DNA from: Protea cynaroides
Taxonomy: Eukaryota; Streptophyta; Magnoliopsida; Proteales; Proteaceae
Assembly: GCA_028583415.1 (NCBI GenBank)
Contig: CM053275.1
Span: forward strand, 82,975,769-83,039,768
Direction of reading: 5' to 3'
Length of the DNA stretch: 64,000 bases
Shown here piece by piece: positions 55,001 through 64,000 of the stretch. Under the pieces are notes generated by a model, which made no database searches, had not been told where the DNA came from, and saw only the letters and a list, made by a program, of their open reading frames with translations. The stretch's first letter is position 1, and the number at the start of each line of letters is the position of its first letter. The position numbers and the translations under genes were made by a program.

Positions 55001-58000
55001 ATGATATTATAATTACAGGAGATGATGTGGCAAGTATTACTGAAGTCAAATTTTATTTAAATGCTCACTTTCAAATGAAGGACTTGGGTCTACTTCACTA
55101 TTTTTTGGGCATTGAAGTGGTTCGTTGCAGCAAGGGTATTAGTTTGTCGCAGAGGAAGTATGTTCTTGACCTTTTAACTGAAACTGGTCTTCTTGGTGCT
55201 AAACCGGCTGATACTCCCATGGATCCTCATCAGAAACTGGAGACTAGTAATAGTCTTGACTTTCCTGATGTCCATCAATACCGACGACTTGTTGGTAAAC
55301 ATATTTATCTAACAGTTACTCAACCTAACTTGTCATTTGTTGTGGGAGTTATTAGTCAGTTCATGCAAGCTCCAAAACAAAGCCACTGGGATGTCGCCTG
55401 CTGCATATTAAGATACTTGAAGAAGTCTCCAGGCAAAGGTCTTATCTACCGGTGTCACAAAAATATTGATATCACCGGGTATTCTGATGCTGATTGGACT
55501 GGAGCTGATGGTGATCGGCCCTCTACCACTGGTTGTTGCACATTTGTTGGAGGAAATTTAGTTACTTGGAGAAGCAAGAAGCAAACTACTGTGTCCAAGT
55601 CTAGCGCTGAGGCAGAATATAAGGTTATGGCTCACACTTGTGCTGAACTTATGTGGATACGGAATATCTTACAAGAGTTGGGATTTCCTGTGAGTCAGCC
55701 TATGACTATGTTTTGCAACAACCAGGCCGCCATTTACATTGCCAGCAATCCAGTATTTCATGAGCGCACTAAACATATTGAGGTTGACTATCATTTTGTT
55801 CGTGATGCTGTTCAGAAGAAGCTTCTGGTTGCACCATTTGTGCCCACGTCAAGACAATTGGCTGACATTTTTACCAAGCCTCTGTTTGGATTCCAGTCTC
55901 GTTCCAAGCTGGGCATGGGTGATCTATATGCTCCAACTTGAGGGGGGGTGTTAGCGTTATCAAGATTGAGGTACAGCTATAGCGATATCGCTATGAGCTG
56001 TAGATCTGGTTTTTTATATATTTGGTTATTCCTTGTATGCTATAGATTGTTTCCTTTGTTAGAATGTCTTGTTAGGAAACTATCTTACAATTTATTTTGT
56101 TTCCATATTGTAAACAGCATTATAAATACAAGGAGTAAGGAGGAAGGATCCATTGACTCTTCTCCCTTAGAGTCGATTTCTGTCTCTTCTTTCTTTTCTT
56201 ATCTTCTCTTGTCTCACGACTTCAGTTTCTGGTTATTACTTGTTCTCAAGTTGCTACAGGTATAAAACAAAGTAAATTTCAGGTGAAGGAAAATATAGTG
56301 CTGGATAAATTTGGAAAAATCAATATGATAATAGAGAAAAAATTTAGGGGTGCCAATTTATTAGGCCAGCCCAGGCTTGGGCAGACCCAGCCAACAGGGG
56401 ATTCCACAGGCCCAGGCATGTCACAATTTCTTGCATAGTATACACCGTATAGGTAATTTTTTGAAATATACTCCAATGTGAACTAATTGAGTTTAGTCAA
56501 TTAGTTATTTAGTATCTTAAATAATTGGTCAGGGGATCAAACTTTCTTGAAAACATAAACACGCTTTCTTCATATAAATAAAAATACATACTGACCTTTG
56601 CACAGCCCCCACTTAGGAAGGGCTTCCTCAGCAACCCAACTCATCATGCCAAGTGGAAGGATGCTATCAATATTTTGACCATTGGAAAGAGTGTGCATGG
56701 TCCAGATTAGCCACGAGTCAAATTTCAGAGCCTAAGATCAAATACTTCATTTTGCAACAGAGCCAAGTTTGTTTGGGTTGAAATTTGACATGTGAGAAGG
56801 GGTATATTGGGATCTGTCCACAAAATTTAGGCCCATCTGAGCTGCTGCAGCAGATATTTAGGCCATGTAGGAACCCCTTTGCAGGTGGCCGTGGGTCATA
56901 CAGGAAACTACTGCCCATACACTATAAATACACTAAACATTCCTTTCAGCTTTTTTTTTTTTTTTGCACTAGGTTTAAAGCATATATAATAATGCCCAAC
57001 AGCCTTTTGATCCAAAAAGACTTGATGACTTGTCCTACATATATGAAGGAAAAATAAAATGTAAAACGAGCTTCCACTAAATGTGAAGACTAAATAACTA
57101 GAAAGCAACAAAAAGTTCAGATAAAGCAAATAGTAGTCCATTATCTAATCATGATTGGTTAAAGCACTCAATAAATTAAAATTTGGTTTTAATCATCACC
57201 AGAACTAAAATATTTTAATAATTGCTATTGAGATCATTGTAACTTTTACACCTCTAGTTAATTTTGACAAAATCATCAAAATAATTTTGGTATTGTCCCT
57301 GGAAAAACTAAAATATTTCAATTATCATGACCGCATTTCATCAACATATTTTCCATGAAGTTGTAGTATTATAGCGTCAAGGAATCCAAAAAGTAACAAT
57401 GACATGTGACCTAACCATTGATTTTTATAAAATGAAGATCACCAAGATGCAGGTCCCCGCATTCAAAAGCTCGCCTGTAAGCGTCAGGAATATTTGGCGC
57501 AAGATTAGCTAGTGCATCAAACATTCCTCCACGACCCCAATTCCCAGAGTTATCAACACAACTGCCAAGGAAACAATACATATCATTCATCACAGCCCAG
57601 GATCATAGATTCACAGAGAAGGTAGATAAATATATTCAGAATAGTACAAATAGATTGATCATGATGTATTAAAAATGTCCCCAATCATATAGAAATTTGT
57701 GTTCTATAATTTACATTAGCATATATAAGCAATGAACTCAAAGTCCTGCACAACATGGTAGGACCCTAATGCTATGATCCAGTCAATGAAAACTTTTAGC
57801 TTGGCCGACTTCCCATGAAATTCAGGCACCTGAAAAATCACTGCATTATGTACAGCATGGGAGACAGACCATCCCCTAGAATTCCTTCATGAACATATGT
57901 GGACTGATTTCCAGGAAGCTGTTATGATTGCCACTAACACCAATATAATTAAGCAGAATCTCTCATTGTCCAAAAGTTATATGGTTAAGACAACAGAAAG

Positions 58001-58744
58001 GAGTTCCTTCTTATTCCCACGTAGCCCCACCATCTTCCTAGCAGCAGCATTAGCTGTTGTACTTTAAGAAGCAACCTCTGCTAGTCATTTAGTTAAAGAA
58101 GATATTGTTTTAAGTGCTGATCTGAGTGCACTCAAGCCAAGCAACAAGGCTTCAAGGAGATATGATGTAGAACAGCCTAGGGTTCTAGGTCCCCTACACT
58201 TACAACTAGCTAGGTATTAAGTTACCTAAGGTTTAGCCAGTTAGGACAGAGAGCAGCAGCATACATGTCTTGCATTTAGATTCTCTAGAGCTGAATGATA
58301 TCAACCAATGATCAATATATTCCTAACATATGAGTGACCAACTTAACAATGATCAACTAGAGTGAAACAAAATTCAATAAATAAAGGGCAGCATTGCAAG
58401 GTGTTATGCAGGGAATTTCAACGCTCTTAAAATAATAACAGTAATATTTGTGGCGCCTAAGAAACCAGCTTCATGTGATTCAATAACATTTCAATATAAA
58501 GGAAAAAAAACAACTCACCAATTTAGCTATGTATCAAAGGGGACAGGTCAGAATTCTGTCTACTAAAGTTACTTGTCAACAGAAACGAAAAAAAAAAAAA
58601 AAAAAAAAAAACAGAACATGAACAAAGAGAGAGACAGCAATGTATGGTTGACTGTCCAGCTAGATTAGGTGTTATGAACAGAAAATAAATATATAAGAAC
58701 AGAACTGATGTAGCATTTAACAGTGATAGGAAATTAAATAACAG

Positions 58745-58776
<32 letters not shown>

Positions 58777-61700
58777 GTGTACCGAAGTTGCTGGTTAGCT
58801 AGTAACAGAAACTTCAAGTACAGCATAGGTATAAGCAGAATTTTGCAGGGGGTAATGCAGTGGGAAAGTAAACGTGTGTATATATATATAATAAAAAGAA
58901 TTGGCGAAGATGCCAATTTCGTGGACTTAGAAGGGAGGGGATTAGTTGTTTCAGAAAAAATAGAATAAGGAAGTAAGAAAGAAACAGAAAAAGAGGATAG
59001 GGAATTTAGAATAACACAGGAGGAGGGAAGAAGAGGAGAAATTGAGGAGAGGAGAGAAAGAAAAGAGGCACTTACAGCAAGAGAGAGGAATCCATTTCAT
59101 TTCTTTAATCATAGCATAATTTACAGAAAACAAAAAAAAATGGCCTTAAAAGGCCTAGACAGGTGAAAAAGTAGAGTAATAGAATTCAAAATAAAAAAGA
59201 AAACCGTAAAGGGAGGGACCAGCCATGTGAATAGGGAAGGTGGGGGTAGGTGTTACATGCTGTAAATAAATAAAAAGAAAAAGAACTCAATGAAACTGAA
59301 ATAACAGAAATAACTGAAATAACAAAAAAAAAGTAAAATAAAATAAAACAAAGCTGCTGCTCATAATAGTCTGCTATGATGTCCTCATCAAGATAGGTGG
59401 GAATGGACTAGGTTGTGTGGAGGTCCGGAGGATCCAGCCAATCCAATACTGATTACTTGAACCATGGTTCCCAGAGTGACAGAGTCCCATCAAAGAAAAA
59501 GAAAACGAGGGAGGGGGGCAGTACAACCAAGTAACACATTCTAATAGATGCATACAGGAAAGGCAGGATAGCAAACCAGAAAGTACAACTAAAAGCAAGC
59601 AACTAGATCAATCATCACTCATACCACAATCACCAGAAGAAACAACTTGAAGTCGACACATCTCCCTTGATAAGAAAATGAGTAAGTACCTAAATATTAT
59701 AGTAGGTTCAGATGGGCAAACTTTTGATGGTTGTGTACAATCTCCATATACAAATTGAACAGAACCAGAATCTGAGATCATGTCATCAACAGTAGGGCAG
59801 CCAGGATCATTTATGGCTAAGGACTGGTAGTCAAGAGCTTCCCACTTGGCCAACTTTTTCTCCTCAGCCTTCTTCCTTGCAGCTTCAAGTTTTTGTTGTT
59901 TTTCTTCAGGTAAATTTCTTCTAGTTCGAAAATCCAAAGTAGGACCATCATCTGATTGTGAAGCCTCTTTAAACTTTTCAAGCCATGAGATATATGAGGC
60001 CTCATCAAGCCCATGATCAAAACTAATGGCAGAACTTCTTTTCAATGAAAGATCACCTCCATTCAACACATTCATTGGACTAATCTTGAATTTCCGATCA
60101 TCCTTCTCCAATGCTTCACAGCGCATTTCAATTACCTTTGCAGCAAGATCATTTAATTCTGTCATATTTATTTCACTAGAATTCTCAATGTTGATGTTCA
60201 CATGATCAAACATCTGTAACCCAAATATGATAGAGCGCAAGTCACCGGCTTCATCTCCTTTTTCTTTACCTTGTCTGTCCACATCATCTCCTACCACATT
60301 ATGGCTGAGCTTAAGCTTTCTTTCAGCTCTCTGCATAATTACCTACAAGGAAATGACCAAAGCCCAAACATAAATAGAACATCATTCAGCTCTACCAATT
60401 TGTTTTCTCCCCTCGCCATACAAAGATCCAGTTCTCACCTCCTCAATTGTGCACCCTGTTACAAGGTTTATGGACAAAACATGGTTCATCTGACCAATTC
60501 GGTGGGCACGTTGTAAAGCCTGCTTGTCCACTTGTGGATTCCAATCTTGCTCATAAAATATAACCTACAAATTTCATGTTTAATTCAGCAACCACAAAAA
60601 GATAAAGAAGCACCGTCTCACATAATAAACAGAACAAAAAAAATCTAATCAATGTGAATGATGCAGGTATATGTTCCCACAATCTGTAGAATCAAGCAAT
60701 TGATAATCCTATGATTGCAATTTGTCAGAGTTAAGCACTAGAAAGAAACAGCTGCTGCTCATAGGTAGAAAAGGAGAAAAATTAAAAGGATGATTAGGTT
60801 AGAGGTTTTATGAATAAGACAGATTGACAAAACAAATGAAACAGAAAGACATCCAATTCGAACTATGATTCCAACACAAAAGAAATGGGGCCAAATATTA
60901 GAAATCTCAATCCAGAGTGACAGAGAGTAGGAGGTTGAACAGCTTGTTGATCTGGTCTTCGGGAGAAGCTTCAAAAGACATCATAATCCCACATCACATT
61001 TGTTATGGAAATTAGTTGGTCAAGTTGCTTGAAAACAGTGTTATTCTTTCATTAAATGACTGAACGGTTCGTATCATATTACTATTAGCTTACTGATAGC
61101 CATAATGTGCAACAAAGGTGTGGGATATAGCCCCACACCCCAAACCCAAGATGACAATTTTGGTTTTTGTTCGGATAAAACTCAACTCAACTAAGCCCTA
61201 TCCCCACTATTTGGTTTTTTCAGGTAACTGAAGTACAAAAATTGACAATTCATTATCTGCAAACAAGAGGATGCTGGCTAGCCACTCAATGCTTTGAGAG
61301 TAGGAGATGGTAAAGCAGTATTATTAGAATATAAGGTAGCTTGGAATGTATTCTACTATTATTTGAGCACCTTCAGAATGTAAAGAATTCAGATTGATAT
61401 TAATGATCACTTCTAACAGTGAAGCTCCCGAGATGAAGTCCCATATTCTACTATTATTTGAGCACCTTCAGAATGTAAAGAATTCAGATTGATATTAATG
61501 ATCACTTCTAACAGTGAAGCTCCCGAGATGAAGTCCCATCTACCATCAAAGTCACCTCCTGCCGTCAAGTAGAGGCTTTTAGAATGAATGGAATAGGCAA
61601 GTGCTTGAAGGAATCCTAGAGCTAATCCAAGCATCTCTGCGAATAAAATTTTTTATTGAGCAAAGGAATCCAAGCATTTCTTCAAGGGAATAAAATCAAA

Positions 61701-64000
61701 ACACTACTTTATTATTGCCACTTGCCAGTGAAAATAATAACAACAATAATAATGCCACCTATAATCACTCATATCTTCCCAAGTTGAAGTAATGTTCAAT
61801 TCAAATACTTGAATCTCTGAGATCAATGTATCAGACTTAAAAGAATTTTCCATCCCATACAAATGGAAGGAGAAAATCCAGAAACTAGACTTCAAGTAAA
61901 AAAGGGAAAAATAGAACGAGCACCAACCTATACAACTGAAAGGATCCAGCAACTCTACCCTAACACCCCCTCCAATCCAGAAACCAGACTGCCCCCAAGG
62001 GCCGAACGAACCTTAAAAAAGCCGCCCCTCGGTGGGCAAAATAAGCCCATGAACCAAGAAGAAAAGGTGATGCAGTCCAAGAAAGCAATCAGCCCACATG
62101 GTCAACACTGTTCACGTGGTACTGTTCACGTGAACAGTACCAGCAGATTTTTTTTGAAATATTTGTTCACTCTTTTGTTATTTCTTCCCTAAAGTTAGTT
62201 TCCTAATTTCATTGTTTAGTTAGTTTATTAATATTTATGATAGATTGTTAGTAGGTTTCAATTACCTCGAGACCAAGTATTTACTTTCCTATTTTCAGAT
62301 TTAGGACTTTCCTATTTTATTGTTTTAGAGCCTTCCTAAATTATAAAGGAAGGTTGGTTTTACTAGATTTAGTTCTTTCCTATCTTAACTGTAAAGTTTC
62401 AATCTATAAATATGAATAGAAGTAACTGGCGGCAGTAGAGCTTTTCCAGAAAAATTGAAAATCAATTAATTTCTGGTTGAGCCTCACCTGGTTGTGAGAC
62501 TCAACCTCTTGTTCTTTTCTCTTTCCTTGCAATTTCTGTTCTTCCTTGGATCTAGGTCTACTATACCTTGGCTGACAACACTGTTCCTACAAGCTCCTTC
62601 AAGTTCTGTGGCTGAATTGAAACCAGATCACAAAAGCTCCAGAACACTGTCCAGAACCAGGCGCTACCAGGTCCAGCCAGCTTTGGGGCCTCATATCTTC
62701 TTCAGTTTTGCTCCGATCGTCTTTAACTTTAGAGGGGTGTTCATAACTATTATAAAGGCCATTCAACCCAAGTTTCATCAATTTCTGACGGTCAGATTTT
62801 CAGATAAGAATTTTTTTCTATTACTTTTCTATACAGATTTTTGTATTGGACTGATTAGAGATCCTGTAGCAAAGAGGGCTTGTTAATTTGATATGTCTTA
62901 ACCCCTTTGCCACCAAAAGGGGGGAGAGAGAGAGAGAGGACGAGAGAAAACCTCCTCCACCCTAGAACAGAATTCTCTCCTTTCCCCGAGAGTTATTTTA
63001 ATTTTTAATCCTCCCTTCTCCCAATCAGGTAACTCAATTTTGCAATTTTCCTGAACTGATCTTGAATCTCATCCAACCAGAAAAAGTTATCCAATGATGA
63101 TATTCTCCACAAATCAAGCCAAACCTCTTCCCCATTTCTATGCCAATAGACACTGAACCTTTCAACTAAATCTCTCTAAGCACGGTATTCCTCCAACGGC
63201 TGACATTCATCATCAAGATTAGATCCTTAGCTCCTACACGAGAACACTGTCTCTCTTAGCACAGCATTCCTCCAACGGCTGATATTCATCATCAAGATTA
63301 GGAATTTAGGATCCTTAGCTCCTACACAAGAATCCCTCCCAATAGTCTCTCTAAATAAACCCTCTCTGATTCTGCCAGACAGTTTTGCATTCCAAGAGCT
63401 ACACCCTCTTTCCAACAGATGAACGTGCTTCATGGAAAAGCCAGTAGCTTGTCAATCTAACTAGCTGCCTGGAACCAATAAAGGATGGCTAAAACCAGTC
63501 ATGATATAATAACATCTTAACGACAATCTTAGCAGACCCATTAGTTATGGTGATGAAATCCCTTTCTCACTTTTGAAGCAAATTTTTTCTTGAAAGTGGA
63601 CTTGCTCCAAGCTGGGAACTCTAGTGAAATAAAATTCAGTCTTGCCATTATGTCATCCAAGACCACACTCCAATCAATTCCATGGACTGCAATCCTATAT
63701 ATCACCCCTCTTCCATCTCCATTGAAATAACAGTTTCCTTCTTTTATTCCATCTTGTTGCAAGTTGTAACAATTCTCTACATCTAAAAAATCTAAACATT
63801 GAAGAACTTGAGAAATTTACAGCAACAACAACAATTACTAAGAGGTCAAGAATTTTTCAACTAAGTGCTTCCAACAAATACTAACAAATTCACATAAGAA
63901 CCAGGACATAAAAGAGATCTAAGTGTGGCTGCCACTACATGCAGAAATATCAAGGATAATCAAAATGAGGATTTTTACAAAACTCACAGTATCAGCAGCA
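48776..64000 (-). CDS. CHR10: CHR10/ASG3 (ALC1-like) SNF2 remodeller with macro domain, 3' half
   Basis: Seven exons in consistent phase: from the right edge to 63988, 60564-60439, 60342-59690, 57561-57416, 50248-50084, 49053-48939 and 48800-48776 with the stop. The first ends AADT and the second continues VIFYEQDWNPQVDKQALQRA then HRIGQMN, the last SNF2 helicase motifs (arginine finger R-A-H-R-I-G-Q). The third holds the post-helicase region, a Lys/Glu-rich coiled coil and the start of the macro domain. The later exons give NSGNWGRGGMFDAL, LHLGDLHFIKI, WVALAVTQSY, SIHMPRIGYQDGSDRSQWY and the end KIFVYYFRRSS. Animal ALC1/CHD1L uses this macro domain to bind poly-ADP-ribose and is recruited to DNA damage; the same role in plants is likely but inferred. 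The 7.2-kb intron hosts a copia element. The N-terminal ATPase lobe is outside the window. Confidence 0.9.
48886..48934. repeat. Compound (G)n(GT)n(GA)n microsatellite inside last intron
   Basis: G-run 48886-48898, then GT 48899-48908, then GA 48910-48934. Read on the minus strand it follows the donor GTAC by four bases. Confidence 0.95.
50084..50248 (-). CDS. CHR10: CHR10-like exon: macro-domain second half
   Basis: Acceptor CTCATGCAG, donor GTACTTG. It encodes IPQWVALAVTQSYNPKRK and the helix IPDLEKCLSKASFSASQNS. Confidence 0.9.
50418..50737 (+). repeat. 5' LTR of copia element
   Basis: 320 bp, TG...CA ends, with TATAAATAC near 50592 as a likely TATA box, followed directly by the primer site. 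Confidence 0.93.
51549..51830 (+). mobile_element. 282-bp miniature LTR element (TRIM/SMART-like) inside copia gag
   Basis: Flanked by a perfect TSD GGCTT (51544-51548 and 51831-51835). The left LTR of 155 bp (51549-51703) starts TGTTGAGAATA, has TATAAATAAGAG and ends ATTCAACA, followed by a primer-site-like TGATATTAGAGCC. The right side keeps only about 20 bp of LTR end (GTCATTCCATTATTCAACA) after a T-run. Removing it restores gag reading across the site. Confidence 0.82.
51836..52560 (+). pseudogene. gag: copia gag remnant
   Basis: Reads AYIHSKGKLKYL, WLWGSIDQST and KFLAGLPPEYQAFKTQLLSG, the UBN2-type gag of copia elements, ending in an Arg/Gly-rich tail and a defective zinc knuckle (CGKTNHNVDKC lacking the first CX2C cysteine position). 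A TAG near 52028 and a frameshift in an A-run break it. The 5' part lies before 51549, split off by the miniature LTR insertion. Confidence 0.8.
52796..55941 (+). pseudogene. pol: copia pol remnant (protease, integrase, RT, RNase H)
   Basis: Protease WILDFGASYHMTG has lost the active-site Ser (D-F-G for D-S-G). Pre-integrase HHRLGDLPLTKL lacks a normal zinc finger. Integrase pieces carry DDYSRVTWLYL, FRSDNALEYT and QQNGVAEQ with the D-D-E residues. RT has QLDVKNAFLYGDL and YVDDIIITGDD. RNase H has GYSDADW and KSSAEAEY, ending TKPL. Stops at about 54627, 54781 and 54889 plus several frame changes show it is dead; only 55027-55941 is a long intact stretch. Confidence 0.9.
55949..56258 (+). repeat. 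3' LTR of copia element
   Basis: 310 bp, preceded by a polypurine tract. It lacks about ten bases present in the 5' LTR (near 56140). Confidence 0.93.
57416..57561 (-). CDS. CHR10: CHR10-like exon: macro-domain core
   Basis: Acceptor CTTGGCAG, donor GTTAGG. It carries CVDNSGNWGRGGMFDALA, the glycine-rich ligand loop, and GDLHLGDLHF. It continues in phase 1 to 50248 across the 7.2-kb copia-bearing intron. Confidence 0.9.
57562..59689. other. CHR10-like intron, nothing recognised
   Basis: 2.1 kb with long A-tracts at 58588-58611 and 58745-58775. No reading frame or clear transposon border. Confidence 0.6.
59690..60342 (-). CDS. CHR10: CHR10-like exon: linker, coiled coil and macro-domain start
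   Basis: 653 nt ending in phase 2 at TTTAG/GTACTT. It includes EERKLKL-like helices, a basic KQQKLEAARKKAEEKKLAKW helix, then macro-domain strands VQFVYGDCTQPS and PTIIF. In ALC1 this linker transmits macro-domain control to the ATPase. Confidence 0.9.
60439..60564 (-). CDS. CHR10: CHR10-like exon: SNF2 helicase motifs V-VI
   Basis: 42 codons in phase 0, acceptor TTTGTAG, donor GTGAGAAC. It encodes FYEQDWNPQ and QRAHRIGQ, which bind and sense ATP in SNF2 enzymes. Confidence 0.92.
61349..61538. repeat. Perfect 95-bp tandem duplication
   Basis: Units 61349-61443 and 61444-61538 (TATTCTACTATTATTTGAGC...) look identical, so the duplication is young. Confidence 0.92.
62103..62586 (+). mobile_element. 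LTR-like block with palindromic start
   Basis: An 11-bp direct repeat CAACACTGTTC occurs at 62103-62113 and 62576-62586. Between them lie a perfect 24-bp palindrome (62118-62141, centred on CACGTG), a TATA-like CTATAAATATG (62402-62412) and a transcript-leader-like T-rich stretch. This could be a solo LTR or other retro-insertion; the borders are not certain. Confidence 0.45.
63187..63345. repeat. 79-bp tandem duplication
   Basis: ATTCCTCCAACGGCTGA(C/T)ATTC recurs at 63187 and 63266 with similar following sequence (CATCAAGATTAG, TTAGCTCCTACAC). It is diverged, with a small insertion in the second unit. Confidence 0.75.

Larger units (their letters stand above)
50418..56258 (+). mobile_element. 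Decayed Ty1/copia retrotransposon in CHR10-like intron
   Basis: LTRs at 50418-50737 (320 bp) and 55949-56258 (310 bp), both TGTTAGCG to TGCTACA. The TSD is GATAT (50413-50417) versus GGTAT (56259-56263), one mismatch. The primer site TGGTATCAAAGC is at 50738 and the polypurine tract AGGGGGGG at 55941. The order gag, protease, integrase, RT, RNase H marks Ty1/copia. Several stops and frameshifts make it inactive. The LTRs differ by a few substitutions and small indels, so the insertion is not very recent. It is antisense to the host gene. Confidence 0.93.
60565..63987. other. CHR10-like 3.4-kb intron with unclassified repeats
   Basis: Contains a 95-bp tandem duplication (61349-61538), an LTR-like block (about 62103-62590) and a 79-bp duplication (63187-63345). 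The sequence at 62930-63780 is unusually GC-balanced for the intron and may be old retroelement DNA, but no family motif was recognised. Confidence 0.5.

Noticed and set aside
55027..55941. 304-codon frame as a host gene
   Set aside because: It encodes the RT end and RNase H of the copia element and lies between its LTRs.
61413..61634. Possible RNase H-like LINE fragment on the minus strand
   Set aside because: Only a vague Ala/Leu helix pattern; the catalytic Asp/Glu positions cannot be placed, and half the frame is the 95-bp duplication.
63227..63762. Possible retroelement gag-like reading on the minus strand
   Set aside because: Several short frames with Trp and Arg are present but no zinc knuckle or family motif; left as unclassified intron sequence.

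Overview
The window is plant nuclear DNA. It holds intron-rich genes with close relatives in Arabidopsis, GT-AG introns, and introns swollen by LTR retrotransposons, LINEs and small DNA transposons. The species cannot be named from the sequence. The long TE-filled introns and many microsatellites suggest a woody plant with a medium or large genome.

Four host genes are recognisable and all lie on the minus strand. (1) 1132-8007: the first three coding exons of a HUB1/BRE1-like histone H2B ubiquitin ligase, running off the left edge. (2) 14371-36109, with a 5'UTR exon ending at 38035: a complete nine-coding-exon alpha/beta-hydrolase of a plant family with no firm function, 556 codons spread over about 24 kb. 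(3) 42522-43797: a compact two-exon type III polyketide synthase of the LAP6/PKSA type (sporopollenin pathway), 394 aa with its Cys-His-Asn triad intact. (4) 48776-64000: the 3' half of a CHR10/ASG3 (ALC1/CHD1L-like) SNF2 chromatin remodeller with a C-terminal macro domain, running off the right edge. Two of the four act on chromatin, one makes pollen-wall polyketides, and nothing indicates that they are co-regulated.

The rest is mostly mobile DNA, and many borders can be fixed by target-site duplications (TSDs) read directly in the sequence. The 10.7-kb last intron of the hydrolase holds a multimerised TRIM-like LTR array (16436-19100, TSD CAACT) and a degraded RTE-type LINE (about 20480-25350). 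That LINE is split by two LTR insertions (TSDs TAGAT and ATTTA). The fourth coding intron of the hydrolase holds a non-coding LTR element (31537-34485, TSD CAGAT), which itself carries a 996-bp hAT-like element (TSD CTTGTTAG). A 3.9-kb solo-LTR-like insertion (44321-48211, TSD GCTAT) fills nearly all the space between the polyketide synthase and the remodeller. A decayed Ty1/copia element (50418-56258) sits in an intron of the remodeller and holds a 282-bp miniature LTR element inside its gag gene (TSD GGCTT).

Other notable items are a Mutator-like element carrying permuted carboxylesterase fragments (40903-42147), a nuclear copy of mitochondrial 26S rRNA (10163-10595), an 81-bp-arm hairpin just upstream of the hydrolase promoter (38546-38771), and a 30-bp minisatellite (45305-45634). 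I found no tRNA gene, CRISPR array or operon. Exon borders and TSDs were read by eye, and all family assignments rest on remembered family features, not searches.
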